Below are positions 1 through 6,511 of a DNA stretch of 12,240 bases, piece after piece. Location of the stretch: assembly GCA_003445095.1 (NCBI GenBank), contig DLVS01000851.1, forward strand, positions 1 to 12,240, written 5' to 3'. The notes under the pieces are model-generated. The model was not told where the DNA came from, searched no databases, and worked only from the letters and a program-made list of their open reading frames with translations. Origin of the DNA: Verrucomicrobiales bacterium (GTDB taxonomy: Bacteria; Verrucomicrobiota; Verrucomicrobiia; Limisphaerales; UBA9464). Both the position numbers and the translations under genes were made by a program. The number at the start of each line of letters is the position of its first letter. Within the stretch, counting starts at the first letter, position 1.

Positions 1-604
1 GGATCGTGCCCGCTGGCCAAGGATTTCCGGCTGGATCCAGAAAGACAGCTCGCGAGGCCGGAAATTTCGCCAGGGCGGCAGCCGTCTCGCGGAGCCGAGC
101 CGCGTAATTCCGGTCGATGGCAAAGCCACCGTCGGCAGTGCGCGCTGCGCCTTCGGCGAGCTGAGCGAAGGGCAGCCGACCAAAATGAAGAGTGGCATAA
201 ACGAGGGAAGCGACTTCACCGGGAACTCCCACCGCAAGCGCGCCTTCCAGACTCAGCTGGGAATCAGCCTTTTCGCCCCGAACAAACAGGTCGCGACTGG
301 CAGCCGCCGGTGCGGTTTCCCGTCCATCCAACGCCACCACTTGTCCGTCAGGCCGACGAATCAAGACAAAACATCCGCCGCCGAGCCCTGAATTGTGTCC
401 ATCGACCACTGCCAACATCAGGGCCGCCGCAACCGCGGCATCAACAGCGTTGCCGCCTTGCTCAAGCGCCTCGACGCCCGCTTGAGTAGCCAGCGGGTGA
501 ATCGTGGCCACCGCTCCGCGCGGGAATGTCCCGTTTGTGGCAGCGAGTGCGGGAGCCACGACAAAGCCCAGCAAGCAAAGCCAGAACAAGCGGATGATTG
601 TCAT
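1..604 (-). CDS. ggt: Gamma-glutamyltranspeptidase, N-terminal part (runs off the left edge)
   Basis: Reading the minus strand from the ATG at 602-604 gives 201 uninterrupted codons to the window edge. The protein starts with a signal peptide (MTIIRLFWLC, then a hydrophobic core ending near APALAA, residues 17-22), so it is exported. Typical GGT blocks follow: GAVATIHPLATQAG (30-43), LEQGGNAVDAAVAAAL (47-62), SGLGGGCF (72-79) and ALDGRETAPAAASRD (91-105). The Arg in DGRETAP matches the substrate-carboxylate-binding Arg of the E. coli enzyme. Family members hydrolyse or transfer the gamma-glutamyl group of glutathione and related peptides in the periplasm, after self-cleavage before a catalytic Thr; that region lies outside the window. 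No clear ribosome site precedes the ATG. It is divergent from the lipoprotein gene at 706. Recognition is by family motifs and is firm; substrate preference is unknown. Confidence 0.93.
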   Translation of the reverse strand, partial: MTIIRLFWLCLLGFVVAPALAATNGTFPRGAVATIHPLATQAGVEALEQGGNAVDAAVAAALMLAVVDGHNSGLGGGCFVLIRRPDGQVVALDGRETAPAAASRDLFVRGEKADSQLSLEGALAVGVPGEVASLVYATLHFGRLPFAQLAEGAARTADGGFAIDRNYAARLRETAAALAKFPASRAVFLDPAGNPWPAGTI

Positions 605-667
605 CAGACCGTTGGCCAAGGGTGCCCGTTGGAGTCAGCCCGATCCAGCCCTTCTAACGAGCGAACG

Positions 668-685
668 TTGACGTGCCCGCGTCAA
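668..685. promoter_or_regulatory. Dyad TTGACG-N6-CGTCAA in a divergent promoter region
   Basis: A perfect 6-bp inverted repeat with a 6-base spacer lies between the GGT gene (minus) and the lipoprotein gene (plus). Each arm read 5'-3' is TTGACG, close to a sigma-70 -35 hexamer, so the dyad offers a -35-like box on either strand. No convincing -10 box stands at 16-18 bases on the plus strand (TAGCCT at 690-695 is the best), nor on the minus strand. It could be an operator or a chance palindrome. Confidence 0.3.
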
Positions 686-705
686 TATCTAGCCTCCGCG
701 CGGTC

Positions 706-1518
706 ATGGGAGGCATATTGAGAAAGTCAGTCGCGCTGGGACTCTTGGCAGTCCTCGTTTGGAGCGGGTGCGATCGGATGGGCGGCAGCCCTGGGGCCGA
801 AGAACGCGAGGCCAATTACATCGCCGGCCAGAATTTTCGGATTCAACACCAGTTGGATAAGGCCATCGACAGTTTTGAACAGGCGGTACTGGTGAACCCT
901 TCCAGCGCCGCCGCTCACCTCGCCTTGGCCGACCTCTTTTTCCAGCGCAGTGCGTTTATCAATTCGGCGTATCACTACAATCGGCATCAACAGCTACTCG
1001 AACGCCGAGGTCAAAAGCCCGATTCGACGGTGGCCGGTCGGCTGGAGGCGTGCGAATTGCAATTGGCCCTCAAGTACTCTCAGCAACTCAGTCGCCAACA
1101 GACGGACACGGAACTTGAGGTGCTCCGACGGCAGTTGGCCGAAAAGGACAGCACCATTCAACGGTTGCAAGCCGAGCTGCTCTTGCGGCCGGCACTCGGG
1201 CCTTCCGGGATAGGGACGTCCGGTGGAACCCAGCCGACAGCTCCGCAGGCAAACGGTTTGACGAACCCGGTACCGAGCAACCCAACCGTGCCGACTTCTG
1301 GTCAGGGGACCACTCGTTCCGGTGAATCGAACCCCGGCACTACTCCGGAGCGGCCTCGGGCGCCGACGCCCCGGAGTCATGTCGTTCGTTCGGGCGAGAC
1401 GCCAGCCGCCATCGCGCGAAAATACGGCGTCTCCACTCGGGCGTTGTTGGCCGCCAATCCCGGATTGAGCCCCACCCGCATGAAAGTGGGAACTGTCTTG
1501 AGAATACCGACCCCTTGA
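706..1518 (+). CDS. Lipoprotein with TPR, coiled coil and C-terminal LysM domain
   Basis: The 270-residue product begins with a lipoprotein-like signal, LRKSVALGLLAVLVWSGC, with the lipidated Cys at residue 22; Trp at -3 is unusual for a lipobox. Residues about 33-100 form TPR-like helices (AIDSFEQAVLVNPSSAAAHL, then LADLFFQRSAFINSAYHY). A charged coiled-coil stretch (ELEVLRRQLAEKDSTIQRLQ) is followed by a Pro/Thr/Ser/Gly-rich linker. Residues 225-270 are a LysM domain, starting HVVRSGETPAAIARKYGVST and ending VGTVLRIP, which in known families binds peptidoglycan. It is probably an envelope lipoprotein that bridges membrane and cell wall. The start is uncertain: ATG at 706 has no ribosome site, whereas TTG at 718 follows GGGAGG (708-713) by 4 bases and would give a compact lipoprotein signal. 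It is first of four same-strand genes leading into an ABC exporter. Confidence 0.82.
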   Translation: MGGILRKSVALGLLAVLVWSGCDRMGGSPGAEEREANYIAGQNFRIQHQLDKAIDSFEQAVLVNPSSAAAHLALADLFFQRSAFINSAYHYNRHQQLLERRGQKPDSTVAGRLEACELQLALKYSQQLSRQQTDTELEVLRRQLAEKDSTIQRLQAELLLRPALGPSGIGTSGGTQPTAPQANGLTNPVPSNPTVPTSGQGTTRSGESNPGTTPERPRAPTPRSHVVRSGETPAAIARKYGVSTRALLAANPGLSPTRMKVGTVLRIPTP

Positions 1519-1574
1519 GCGGCTCGATGTCCCCATTCTAGTAGCGCAGTCTCGGCGGCGTCCTAACTTGCCCC

Positions 1575-2411
1575 ATGTCCTCCCGCATCCTGTTCGCTGT
1601 GATAGCGACTTTTTGGGTGCTGATGAACGTGCTGCTGTGGCGGGCAGAGTTTGGCCGGGGAAGGGAGACCTTGTCGGAAGTTCCCCTTGAGACCGTCGTT
1701 GATCGCCTGTTGAACGCGCCCGATGCCTCTGTCCTGCAAATCCAGCACCACGGCGAACCGCGCGGAAGCCTTCGCTGGATTCCAACTGTGGAAGAGACGG
1801 GCGCGCACACCGCCGATGCTGCCGCCGCCATTCCGGAGGGCATGATCGAATCCGCCGGCTACAACCTCGACCTCGATCTCAACTTGTTGATGGACGATCC
1901 TGGCCCCGGCCGGCGTCCGCGGATTCTGGCTCACCTCGACCTCAACACCAATCGCGTGTGGCAATCGCTCTCGATCCGATTGTTCCAGCGTCCGGCCACC
2001 TGGGAACTCACGGCAAAGGCAGGCGACGACTCCATTGGCCTTCGATTCGAAGAGGGAAAGACCTCTTGGTCGCAGACATTCGCCGCCAAGGACCTGCGCC
2101 GTTTAACCGAGGCATTAGGGCCCTACGCGGCTCTCCTCCCAGCGCCGATGGCAGCCAACTTGCAACAACTCGAGCCAGGAAAGGTCGGGCCGAAGCTTTC
2201 CTGGAGTGCCCGAAATGATTGGCTCAAGCTCGGTCGCAACCGGGTTCGAACTTACCGAATTGAAGTCACCGCCTTCGAACGTTATCAAATGATTGTCCAC
2301 CTCAGCCGCGCCGGGGAAATTCTCCAGGTGAAGCTTCCCGACGGGTTGGTGTTGCTAAACGAGTCGTTGCCGGGCCTCGAACGCGGCGCTGCTTCTAAAC
2401 TGTCCCCATGA
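1575..2411 (+). CDS. Single-pass membrane protein of unknown function, coupled to an ABC exporter
   Basis: The 278-residue product is not recognised. One hydrophobic N-terminal segment (ILFAVIATFWVLMNVLLW, residues 5-22) suggests an inner-membrane anchor or uncleaved signal. The rest is soluble, with alternating hydrophobic residues suggesting beta strands (NLDLDLNLLMDD; YRIEVTAFERYQMIVHLS), and may lie in the periplasm. There are no catalytic motifs, cysteines or repeats. The stop overlaps the start of the ATPase gene by four bases (ATGA at 2408-2411), so the two are probably translationally coupled and work together. The start is the ATG at 1575, 56 bases after the lipoprotein gene; no strong ribosome site is seen. 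By position it may be an accessory subunit of the transporter, which is inference only. Confidence 0.78.
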   Translation: MSSRILFAVIATFWVLMNVLLWRAEFGRGRETLSEVPLETVVDRLLNAPDASVLQIQHHGEPRGSLRWIPTVEETGAHTADAAAAIPEGMIESAGYNLDLDLNLLMDDPGPGRRPRILAHLDLNTNRVWQSLSIRLFQRPATWELTAKAGDDSIGLRFEEGKTSWSQTFAAKDLRRLTEALGPYAALLPAPMAANLQQLEPGKVGPKLSWSARNDWLKLGRNRVRTYRIEVTAFERYQMIVHLSRAGEILQVKLPDGLVLLNESLPGLERGAASKLSP

Positions 2412-3145
2412 TCGAGCTGCAAGACTTGCGGAAGAACTTCGGTGACGTGCAGGCGGTTGACGGGATTTCTCTGACGGTTCCTCAAGGGGAATTCTTTTGC
2501 GTGCTTGGCCCGAATGCGGCCGGCAAGACGACGACCATTAAAATGATCGTCGGCTTGATCAAACCAACCTCAGGAGCGGCGCGCGTCGCAGGTTACGACG
2601 TGCAGAGCCAACCATTGGAGGCCCGAGCCCGTTTGAGTTACGTGCCCGATTTTCCCTTTCTTTATGACAAGCTGACTCCTTGGGAATTTCTGCGTTTCAC
2701 CGGGCAATTATTCCAGATGTCGGAGGAAGCGATTGCCAAATCCGCCGCCGAGTTGGTGGAACGCTTCAGTCTTGAAGAGTGGCTCCATAAGTCGATCGAA
2801 GGGCTGAGTCATGGCACGCGACAGCGGCTAGCGATCGCCAGCGCGTTGCTGCATACGCCGGAGGTGTTCGTGATTGACGAGCCGATGGTCGGCCTCGACC
2901 CGCACCATGCTCGGATCGTCAAAGACCTCCTCAAAGAACGAGCACAGGCAGGGATGACCGTGTTTCTGAGCACCCACCAAATCGGCGTGGCCGACGAATT
3001 GGCGGACCGCGTGGGGATTATTCAGCGCGGGAAATTGATCGCGGTAGGAACTCCGGCCGAACTGCGCCGCCGCGCCGGAGTCGATGGGGCGCTCGAAGAA
3101 GCGTTCTTAGCTCTGACCGAGGAGGAGTTCACGCAGTCGGCTTGA
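2408..3145 (+). CDS. ABC transporter ATP-binding protein (ABC-2 exporter type)
   Basis: The 245-residue product is a complete ABC ATPase that powers transport by ATP hydrolysis at the cytoplasmic face of the membrane. Walker A is GPNAAGKTT (34-42), the signature LSHGTRQR (133-140), Walker B VFVIDE (153-158), the D-loop GLDP (162-165) and the H-loop His190 in STHQ. The Q-loop position reads YVPDFPFLYDKLT, with Asp81 where Gln is usual, and the fourth Walker A residue is Ala rather than Gly. The LSHG signature and the C-terminal tail are typical of ATPases paired with ABC-2-like exporters (CcmA/NatA/BcrA-type) rather than importers, and no binding protein is nearby. The start overlaps the upstream stop by 4 bases; the permease begins 40 bases downstream. 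Substrate unknown. Confidence 0.95.
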   Translation: MIELQDLRKNFGDVQAVDGISLTVPQGEFFCVLGPNAAGKTTTIKMIVGLIKPTSGAARVAGYDVQSQPLEARARLSYVPDFPFLYDKLTPWEFLRFTGQLFQMSEEAIAKSAAELVERFSLEEWLHKSIEGLSHGTRQRLAIASALLHTPEVFVIDEPMVGLDPHHARIVKDLLKERAQAGMTVFLSTHQIGVADELADRVGIIQRGKLIAVGTPAELRRRAGVDGALEEAFLALTEEEFTQSA

Positions 3146-3185
3146 GCTCCCGAGATATGCTAAAGGCTCCGCGTTCATCGCCACC

Positions 3186-4958
3186 ATGATCTCGCTGACT
3201 GTGCCTGCCCGCCCACCGCACCCGTTGCGGTTGCTGTTGCGCATTGCGTCAATGTCGGCCTGGCGTCGGATGGTGTCCCTGAAAGACCAGTCTTGGTTCT
3301 TGCTGGCGCTGATCGCGACCTTCCTGGTGGGATATGTGGGGCTTTCGTTTTCGCTCTTTTACGGTGGGCTGCGTTTTATCGGCAGATTCCCTGGGTTGGG
3401 AGGTCTATTGGTCGAGCGGCTTCTGTTTCTGCTATTCGCCTTCCTGTTCGCCCTGCTCCTGATTTCTAACCTCGTCATTGCGTACACGAACTTATTTCGC
3501 AATCGCGAAACGGCATTTCTCCTAACCTTGCCGGTTCCGCGTCAAACCGTATTCCAATGGAAACTAATCGAGTCCACGCTGCTCGCTTCTTGGGCGTTCG
3601 TGTTTCTCGTGGCTCCATTGTTGGCGGCGTATGGTTTGGTCAATCGTGTGGACTGGCATTTTTATCCGATGGTTGTGGTGTTGGTCGCCTTGTTCATCGT
3701 CCTGCCGGGAGTAGTGGGTTGTTGGTTGGCGCTCCAAGTTGCTCGGTTTCTCGATCGGAAGGCATTCCAGGTTGTCCTAGTCGTGGGGCTCGCGACCGTC
3801 GTCGGTCTCCTGCTGTTTAAGTTTCGTCCGGAACCGATCACCGATGAAGCGCTCGAAACCCGCGTGCTCAGCGTCATCGACCGGTTGCTCGACAACACTC
3901 GATTCGCCCAGTTTCCGCTGCTTCCGAGTTACTGGCTCAGTTCAAGCGTTCAGAATTGGAGCGAAGGGGCCATCCGCACGGCGTTATTTTTTGCCGCCGT
4001 GCTGCTGAGCTACGCGCTGCTCTTTGGATGGATCGCGGCGACGCGTTTCGGTAACTCTTTTTATGAGGCCTCCAGCATCGTTCACGGACGGGGCAGCATG
4101 TTTTCTCGGTGGAATTGGTTCCAACTGCTGGAGGAACGCCAACGCCGGGTGCAACGCCTGAGTGTTCTCCTCCGCCCCCGTGACTGGCTGGATGGCGTGT
4201 TGGGCTGGCGCGGCATTGTGCCGCCCGATGTGCGCGCCTTGGTGGCTAAGGATCTGCGCGTTTTTTGGCGCGACACGACCCAGTGGGGTCAAGCGCTCAT
4301 GTTGTTCGGCCTGTTGACGGTCTACATCATTAACCTGCGTCATTTCACGCGCCAGCTCGACTCACCGTTTTGGATTTCACTCGTGAGCTATCTGAATCTC
4401 GGCGCATGTGCGCTCAATTTAGCGACGCTGACCACGCGATTTGTGTTTCCACAATTCTCGCTCGAAGGGAAGCGGGTGTGGGTCGTCGGCTTGGCACCCA
4501 TCGGCCTGGTCCGGGTCGTGCGTCTCAAATTCTGGCTGGCCAGTGTCACCACCTTAGGTTTGACCATCGGGTTAATCTTGCTGTCCTGTTCGATGCTGGG
4601 CCTCGACGCGGCCCACTCGGTGTTCTTTGCCTTCGCCATCGCGGTAATGACCTTCACGCTGAATGGCATCGCGGTGGGACTCGGAGCATTGTATCCGAAT
4701 TTTAAGGAGTCCAACCCAAGCAAGATTGTTAGCGGCTTCGGGGGAACATTCTGCCTCGTGCTCAGCTTTCTTTACATTGTCGGCTCCGTAGTGCTGTTGG
4801 CCGTGGCGAGCCCTTGGGGTTGGCGGCCGGAAGCCTCTGATGACTTTGCTCCGGCCAAAGCGGCCTTCACCTGGACCGTGTTTGTTCTCTCGAGCGTCCT
4901 CGCCGGATGGATTCCGCTGCGGTTAGGCCTACGGAAAGTCGCGGATACTGAGTTGTAA
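3186..4958 (+). CDS. ABC-2-like exporter permease, about 12 membrane segments
   Basis: The 590-residue product is very hydrophobic, with about twelve membrane segments. Examples are SWFLLALIATFLVGYVGLSF, LLFLLFAFLFALLLISNLVI, FYPMVVVLVALFIVLPGVVG and FAFAIAVMTFTLNGIAVGLG. A conserved-looking motif ALYPNFKESNPSKIVSGFGG lies before the last two segments. From memory this is characteristic of the large 'putative ABC exporter' permeases of Verrucomicrobia and Planctomycetes. The long hydrophilic stretch around residues 300-360 (ERQRRVQRLS, VLLRPRDWLDG) divides two halves, so the protein may act as an internally duplicated two-domain permease. It follows its ATPase by 40 bases. No ribosome site is evident before ATG 3186. 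The substrate cannot be inferred. Confidence 0.9.
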   Translation: MISLTVPARPPHPLRLLLRIASMSAWRRMVSLKDQSWFLLALIATFLVGYVGLSFSLFYGGLRFIGRFPGLGGLLVERLLFLLFAFLFALLLISNLVIAYTNLFRNRETAFLLTLPVPRQTVFQWKLIESTLLASWAFVFLVAPLLAAYGLVNRVDWHFYPMVVVLVALFIVLPGVVGCWLALQVARFLDRKAFQVVLVVGLATVVGLLLFKFRPEPITDEALETRVLSVIDRLLDNTRFAQFPLLPSYWLSSSVQNWSEGAIRTALFFAAVLLSYALLFGWIAATRFGNSFYEASSIVHGRGSMFSRWNWFQLLEERQRRVQRLSVLLRPRDWLDGVLGWRGIVPPDVRALVAKDLRVFWRDTTQWGQALMLFGLLTVYIINLRHFTRQLDSPFWISLVSYLNLGACALNLATLTTRFVFPQFSLEGKRVWVVGLAPIGLVRVVRLKFWLASVTTLGLTIGLILLSCSMLGLDAAHSVFFAFAIAVMTFTLNGIAVGLGALYPNFKESNPSKIVSGFGGTFCLVLSFLYIVGSVVLLAVASPWGWRPEASDDFAPAKAAFTWTVFVLSSVLAGWIPLRLGLRKVADTEL

Positions 4959-4984
4959 TGTTGGCCCGGCCCTCGGCCCGAGAG

Positions 4985-5059
4985 ATGAAGTTCGGGATCC
5001 TTGGCACCGGCAATCTCCTCCCGACGTTGTCGCGGCGTTCTGCAAACAGTGTCAGACTC
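4985..5059 (+). pseudogene. Possible remnant of the start of a Rossmann-fold oxidoreductase gene
   Basis: From ATG 4985 the plus strand reads MKFGILGTGNLLPTLSRR. The first ten residues fit the N-terminal NAD(P)-binding motif GxGxxN of F420-dependent NADP reductases or Gfo/Idh/MocA-type oxidoreductases, and Leu/Arg-Arg further on also fall where such proteins have them. The frame stays open to 5290, but beyond 5060 it is antisense to the sigma factor and loses any resemblance. The stretch is only about 25 codons, so this is either a fragment left by deletion or chance similarity. Confidence 0.22.
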
Positions 5060-5704
5060 TCAAGTCAACCGCTCCAATCGCGCTATCTCTTTGCGCAGCG
5101 CTGCGGCGAATCGGTGCTTCGTCACATAAACATTCGCCACACTCACCCCGAGGGATCGCCCGACCTCATCTGCCGACCATTCCTTGTACGCGGTCAGGTC
5201 GAACATTTGAAACTGTTTGAGGGTGAATCGGACTTTCACTCGCTCCAGAGCGGTGGCGAGCAGTTGTTGCCGCCACTTCTTTTCAAATAAAGAGTCAAGA
5301 TCGGCCGCGGCGTCAGCTACACGCTTGTCGGCCGACGTCCGCGTGGTGTCGTCTCGGCTTGACGCCAAAGGCTCGGCGACAAGCCCTTCATTCCGTCGCC
5401 GCTTCTTCAACTGGTCCTTGATCCGCCACGACGTTTGGTTCAGCAGCCAGGTCTTGAACCGGCACACCTTTGGATTGTAATCGTATTCCGGCAGATGCTT
5501 GGCCATGGCGATGGCGGTTTCCTGAACCACCTCGTCGGCTTCGGTGTCCGTCAGACCGGCCTGAAGGGCGAAGTCTCGCGCCAACTTTCCGTAGATGCGA
5601 TAAAACTCCTGCCAGCTCTCCGAGTGATCACCGGTCTTGAGCCGATGCAACAGGCTCGGGCGGGTTTGAATCGAACTGGGCTCGTCGGCAGCCATCGTGG
5701 TCAT
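5060..5704 (-). CDS. ECF-type RNA polymerase sigma factor
   Basis: The 214-residue product directs RNA polymerase to a specific promoter set. Sigma region 2 covers about residues 26-103: WQEFYRIYGKLARDFALQAG, the DEVVQETAIAMAKHLPEYDY segment, then CRFKTWLLNQTSWRIKDQLK with the basic KKRRR. Region 4 covers about 160-205: FQMFDLTAYKEWSADEVGRS and the helix-turn-helix LGVSVANVYVTKHRFAAALR. The N-terminal TRPSLLHRLKTGDHSESWQEF resembles ECF factors abundant in Planctomycetes and Verrucomicrobia, which are often genetically linked to Ser/Thr kinases. No anti-sigma gene is adjacent. A kinase gene lies 5 kb away on the same strand, but a link is only inference. It is convergent with the permease gene, with about 100 bases between. 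A second Met (residue 4, position 5695) is an equally possible start. Confidence 0.92.
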   Translation of the reverse strand: MTTMAADEPSSIQTRPSLLHRLKTGDHSESWQEFYRIYGKLARDFALQAGLTDTEADEVVQETAIAMAKHLPEYDYNPKVCRFKTWLLNQTSWRIKDQLKKRRRNEGLVAEPLASSRDDTTRTSADKRVADAAADLDSLFEKKWRQQLLATALERVKVRFTLKQFQMFDLTAYKEWSADEVGRSLGVSVANVYVTKHRFAAALRKEIARLERLT

Positions 5705-5728
5705 CGTACCGCTTCAACGACGCGAAGC

Positions 5729-5788
5729 GAGCGGTCTTACAGGGAAAGAACAACTCCCGGCTGAACCAGAACGCCGCGTTGACCGCTC
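5729..5788. repeat. Inverted repeat GAGCGGTC ... GACCGCTC upstream of the sigma factor gene
   Basis: Perfect 8-bp arms at 5729-5736 and 5781-5788 are separated by 44 bases, in the presumed promoter region of the sigma factor and overlapping the end of the decayed gene beyond it. They might pair at a transcript's 3' end or bind a regulator. An 8-bp match over this distance in GC-rich DNA may also be chance. Confidence 0.25.
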
Positions 5789-6050
5789 ATAGCTGCTCCA
5801 ACAATTCCTCGAGCGTGATGTCCGCTTGTTTGAAAGAATTGACTGCAACGTTTTTGGTCGAAGCTCGCGGTGCATCGGCACACAAGGATGGAGCGAGCCT
5901 TTCGCGTAATCGCGAGGCGAGCCAGTTTGGCCGGGCAAACTCAAACCCGAGCCGTTCCAACGCTCGGGAGACTCCGCCCGCGCCCCGAAGTCAACGCGTT
6001 CTCCCTTCCGCGATCTACGCCCATTGCTCAACCGCAACCCGGCGCTTCAT
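5787..6050 (-). pseudogene. Decayed gene of unknown function with two in-frame stops
   Basis: Read from ATG 6050 on the minus strand, this frame gives MKRRVAVEQWA, a TAG (6015-6017), IAEGRTR, a TGA (5991-5993), then 67 open codons. These include VSRALERLGFEFARPNWLAS, RLRERLAPSLCADAPRAST and KNVAVNSFKQADITLEELLE, ending EQL-stop. The whole would be an 87-residue, helix-rich charged protein. The first ATG overlaps the stop of the upstream coding-like stretch as ATGA, which is the usual operon junction. That arrangement, plus the sensible composition on both sides of each stop, suggests a real gene with two nonsense mutations rather than noise. I do not recognise the family. Sequencing error, or non-coding DNA, remain possible. 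Confidence 0.4.
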
Positions 6051-6193
6051 CGGTCGAAGTAGTCGTTATCCACGGCCTGGGCGAGCGCGGGGTTGGCGCG
6101 CCGTTCGTCAGCCCGGTGCAGTACTTCCCGTTGAGTTGCCTTGGAGAATTCGGTCCCCAGAATCTCCGGCTCATGCTCGTAGAACCAATATGC
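6047..6193 (-). pseudogene. Start-less C-terminal gene fragment, function unknown
   Basis: The minus-strand frame ending at 6047 reads AYWFYEHEPEILGTEFSKAT, then QREVLHRADERRANPALAQA and VDNDYFDR-stop. It is rich in charged and aromatic residues and has ordinary GC-rich third positions, unlike the surrounding shadow frames. Upstream of about 6193 the frame turns to Ser/Pro/Arg-rich noise, no start codon precedes it in frame before the break, and it soon runs antisense into the antitoxin gene. The 5' part therefore seems lost, perhaps when the toxin-antitoxin pair arrived. Its TGA overlaps the ATG of the next decayed frame. The family is not recognised; calling it a former gene is inference. 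Confidence 0.38.
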
Positions 6194-6259
6194 GCCCCCG
6201 CAAGGTGACGGCCTGGTTTTAGACTGGTCAGAGATCGGTCCAATTGGGAGCTTACGAGC

Positions 6260-6511
6260 ATGACGACGATCATTCCCGCTTCCGAAGCCAAAGCCAAATT
6301 CTCGGAACTTTTGGAGCGCGTCCAAACCGGGGAGAGCTTCTCGATCACCCTGCACGGGGAGGCCAGGGCGAAATTGGTTCCCGCCATGGGACCCAATCTG
6401 GAACAAATCCAGAGTACGATCACCCGCATGAAGTCGTCGCGGAGTGTGCTCAATTCGCCCGGCCAGTCGAAACTGAGGATCAAAGATCTGCTGAACGAGG
6501 GTCGCCCGTGA
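6260..6511 (+). CDS. Phd/YefM-type antitoxin of a type II toxin-antitoxin pair
   Basis: The 83-residue product starts MTTIIPASEAKAKFSELLER, followed by VQTGESFSITLHGEARAKLV, the standard N-terminal DNA-binding fold of the Phd/YefM family. The C-terminal half (residues about 50-83, ending LRIKDLLNEGRP) would be the toxin-binding tail. Such proteins neutralise their toxin by binding and repress their own promoter. A good ribosome site, GGGAG at 6246-6250, stands 9 bases before ATG 6260, clearer than for any neighbouring gene. The stop overlaps the toxin's GTG start (GTGA, 6508-6511), which couples translation and keeps antitoxin in excess. The length is normal for the family. Autoregulation is expected from the family and is not shown here. 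Confidence 0.88.
   Translation: MTTIIPASEAKAKFSELLERVQTGESFSITLHGEARAKLVPAMGPNLEQIQSTITRMKSSRSVLNSPGQSKLRIKDLLNEGRP

Noticed and set aside
185..721. Plus-strand frames at 185-391 and 395-721
   Set aside because: They are antisense to the gamma-glutamyltranspeptidase gene or lie in its promoter region, and resemble no protein.
994..1785. 263-codon minus-strand frame opposite the lipoprotein gene
   Set aside because: Its composition is Arg/Ser/Gly-rich shadow sequence without domains, while the plus strand has clear lipoprotein, TPR and LysM features.
4966..4984. CTCGGCCCGAG near the permease stop as a terminator hairpin
   Set aside because: A 4-bp stem with a 3-base loop and no following T-run is too weak to call.
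5779..6222. 147-codon plus-strand frame in the gap before the antitoxin
   Set aside because: Low-complexity Ser/Arg/Pro composition and no ribosome site; the minus strand over the same DNA looks more protein-like.
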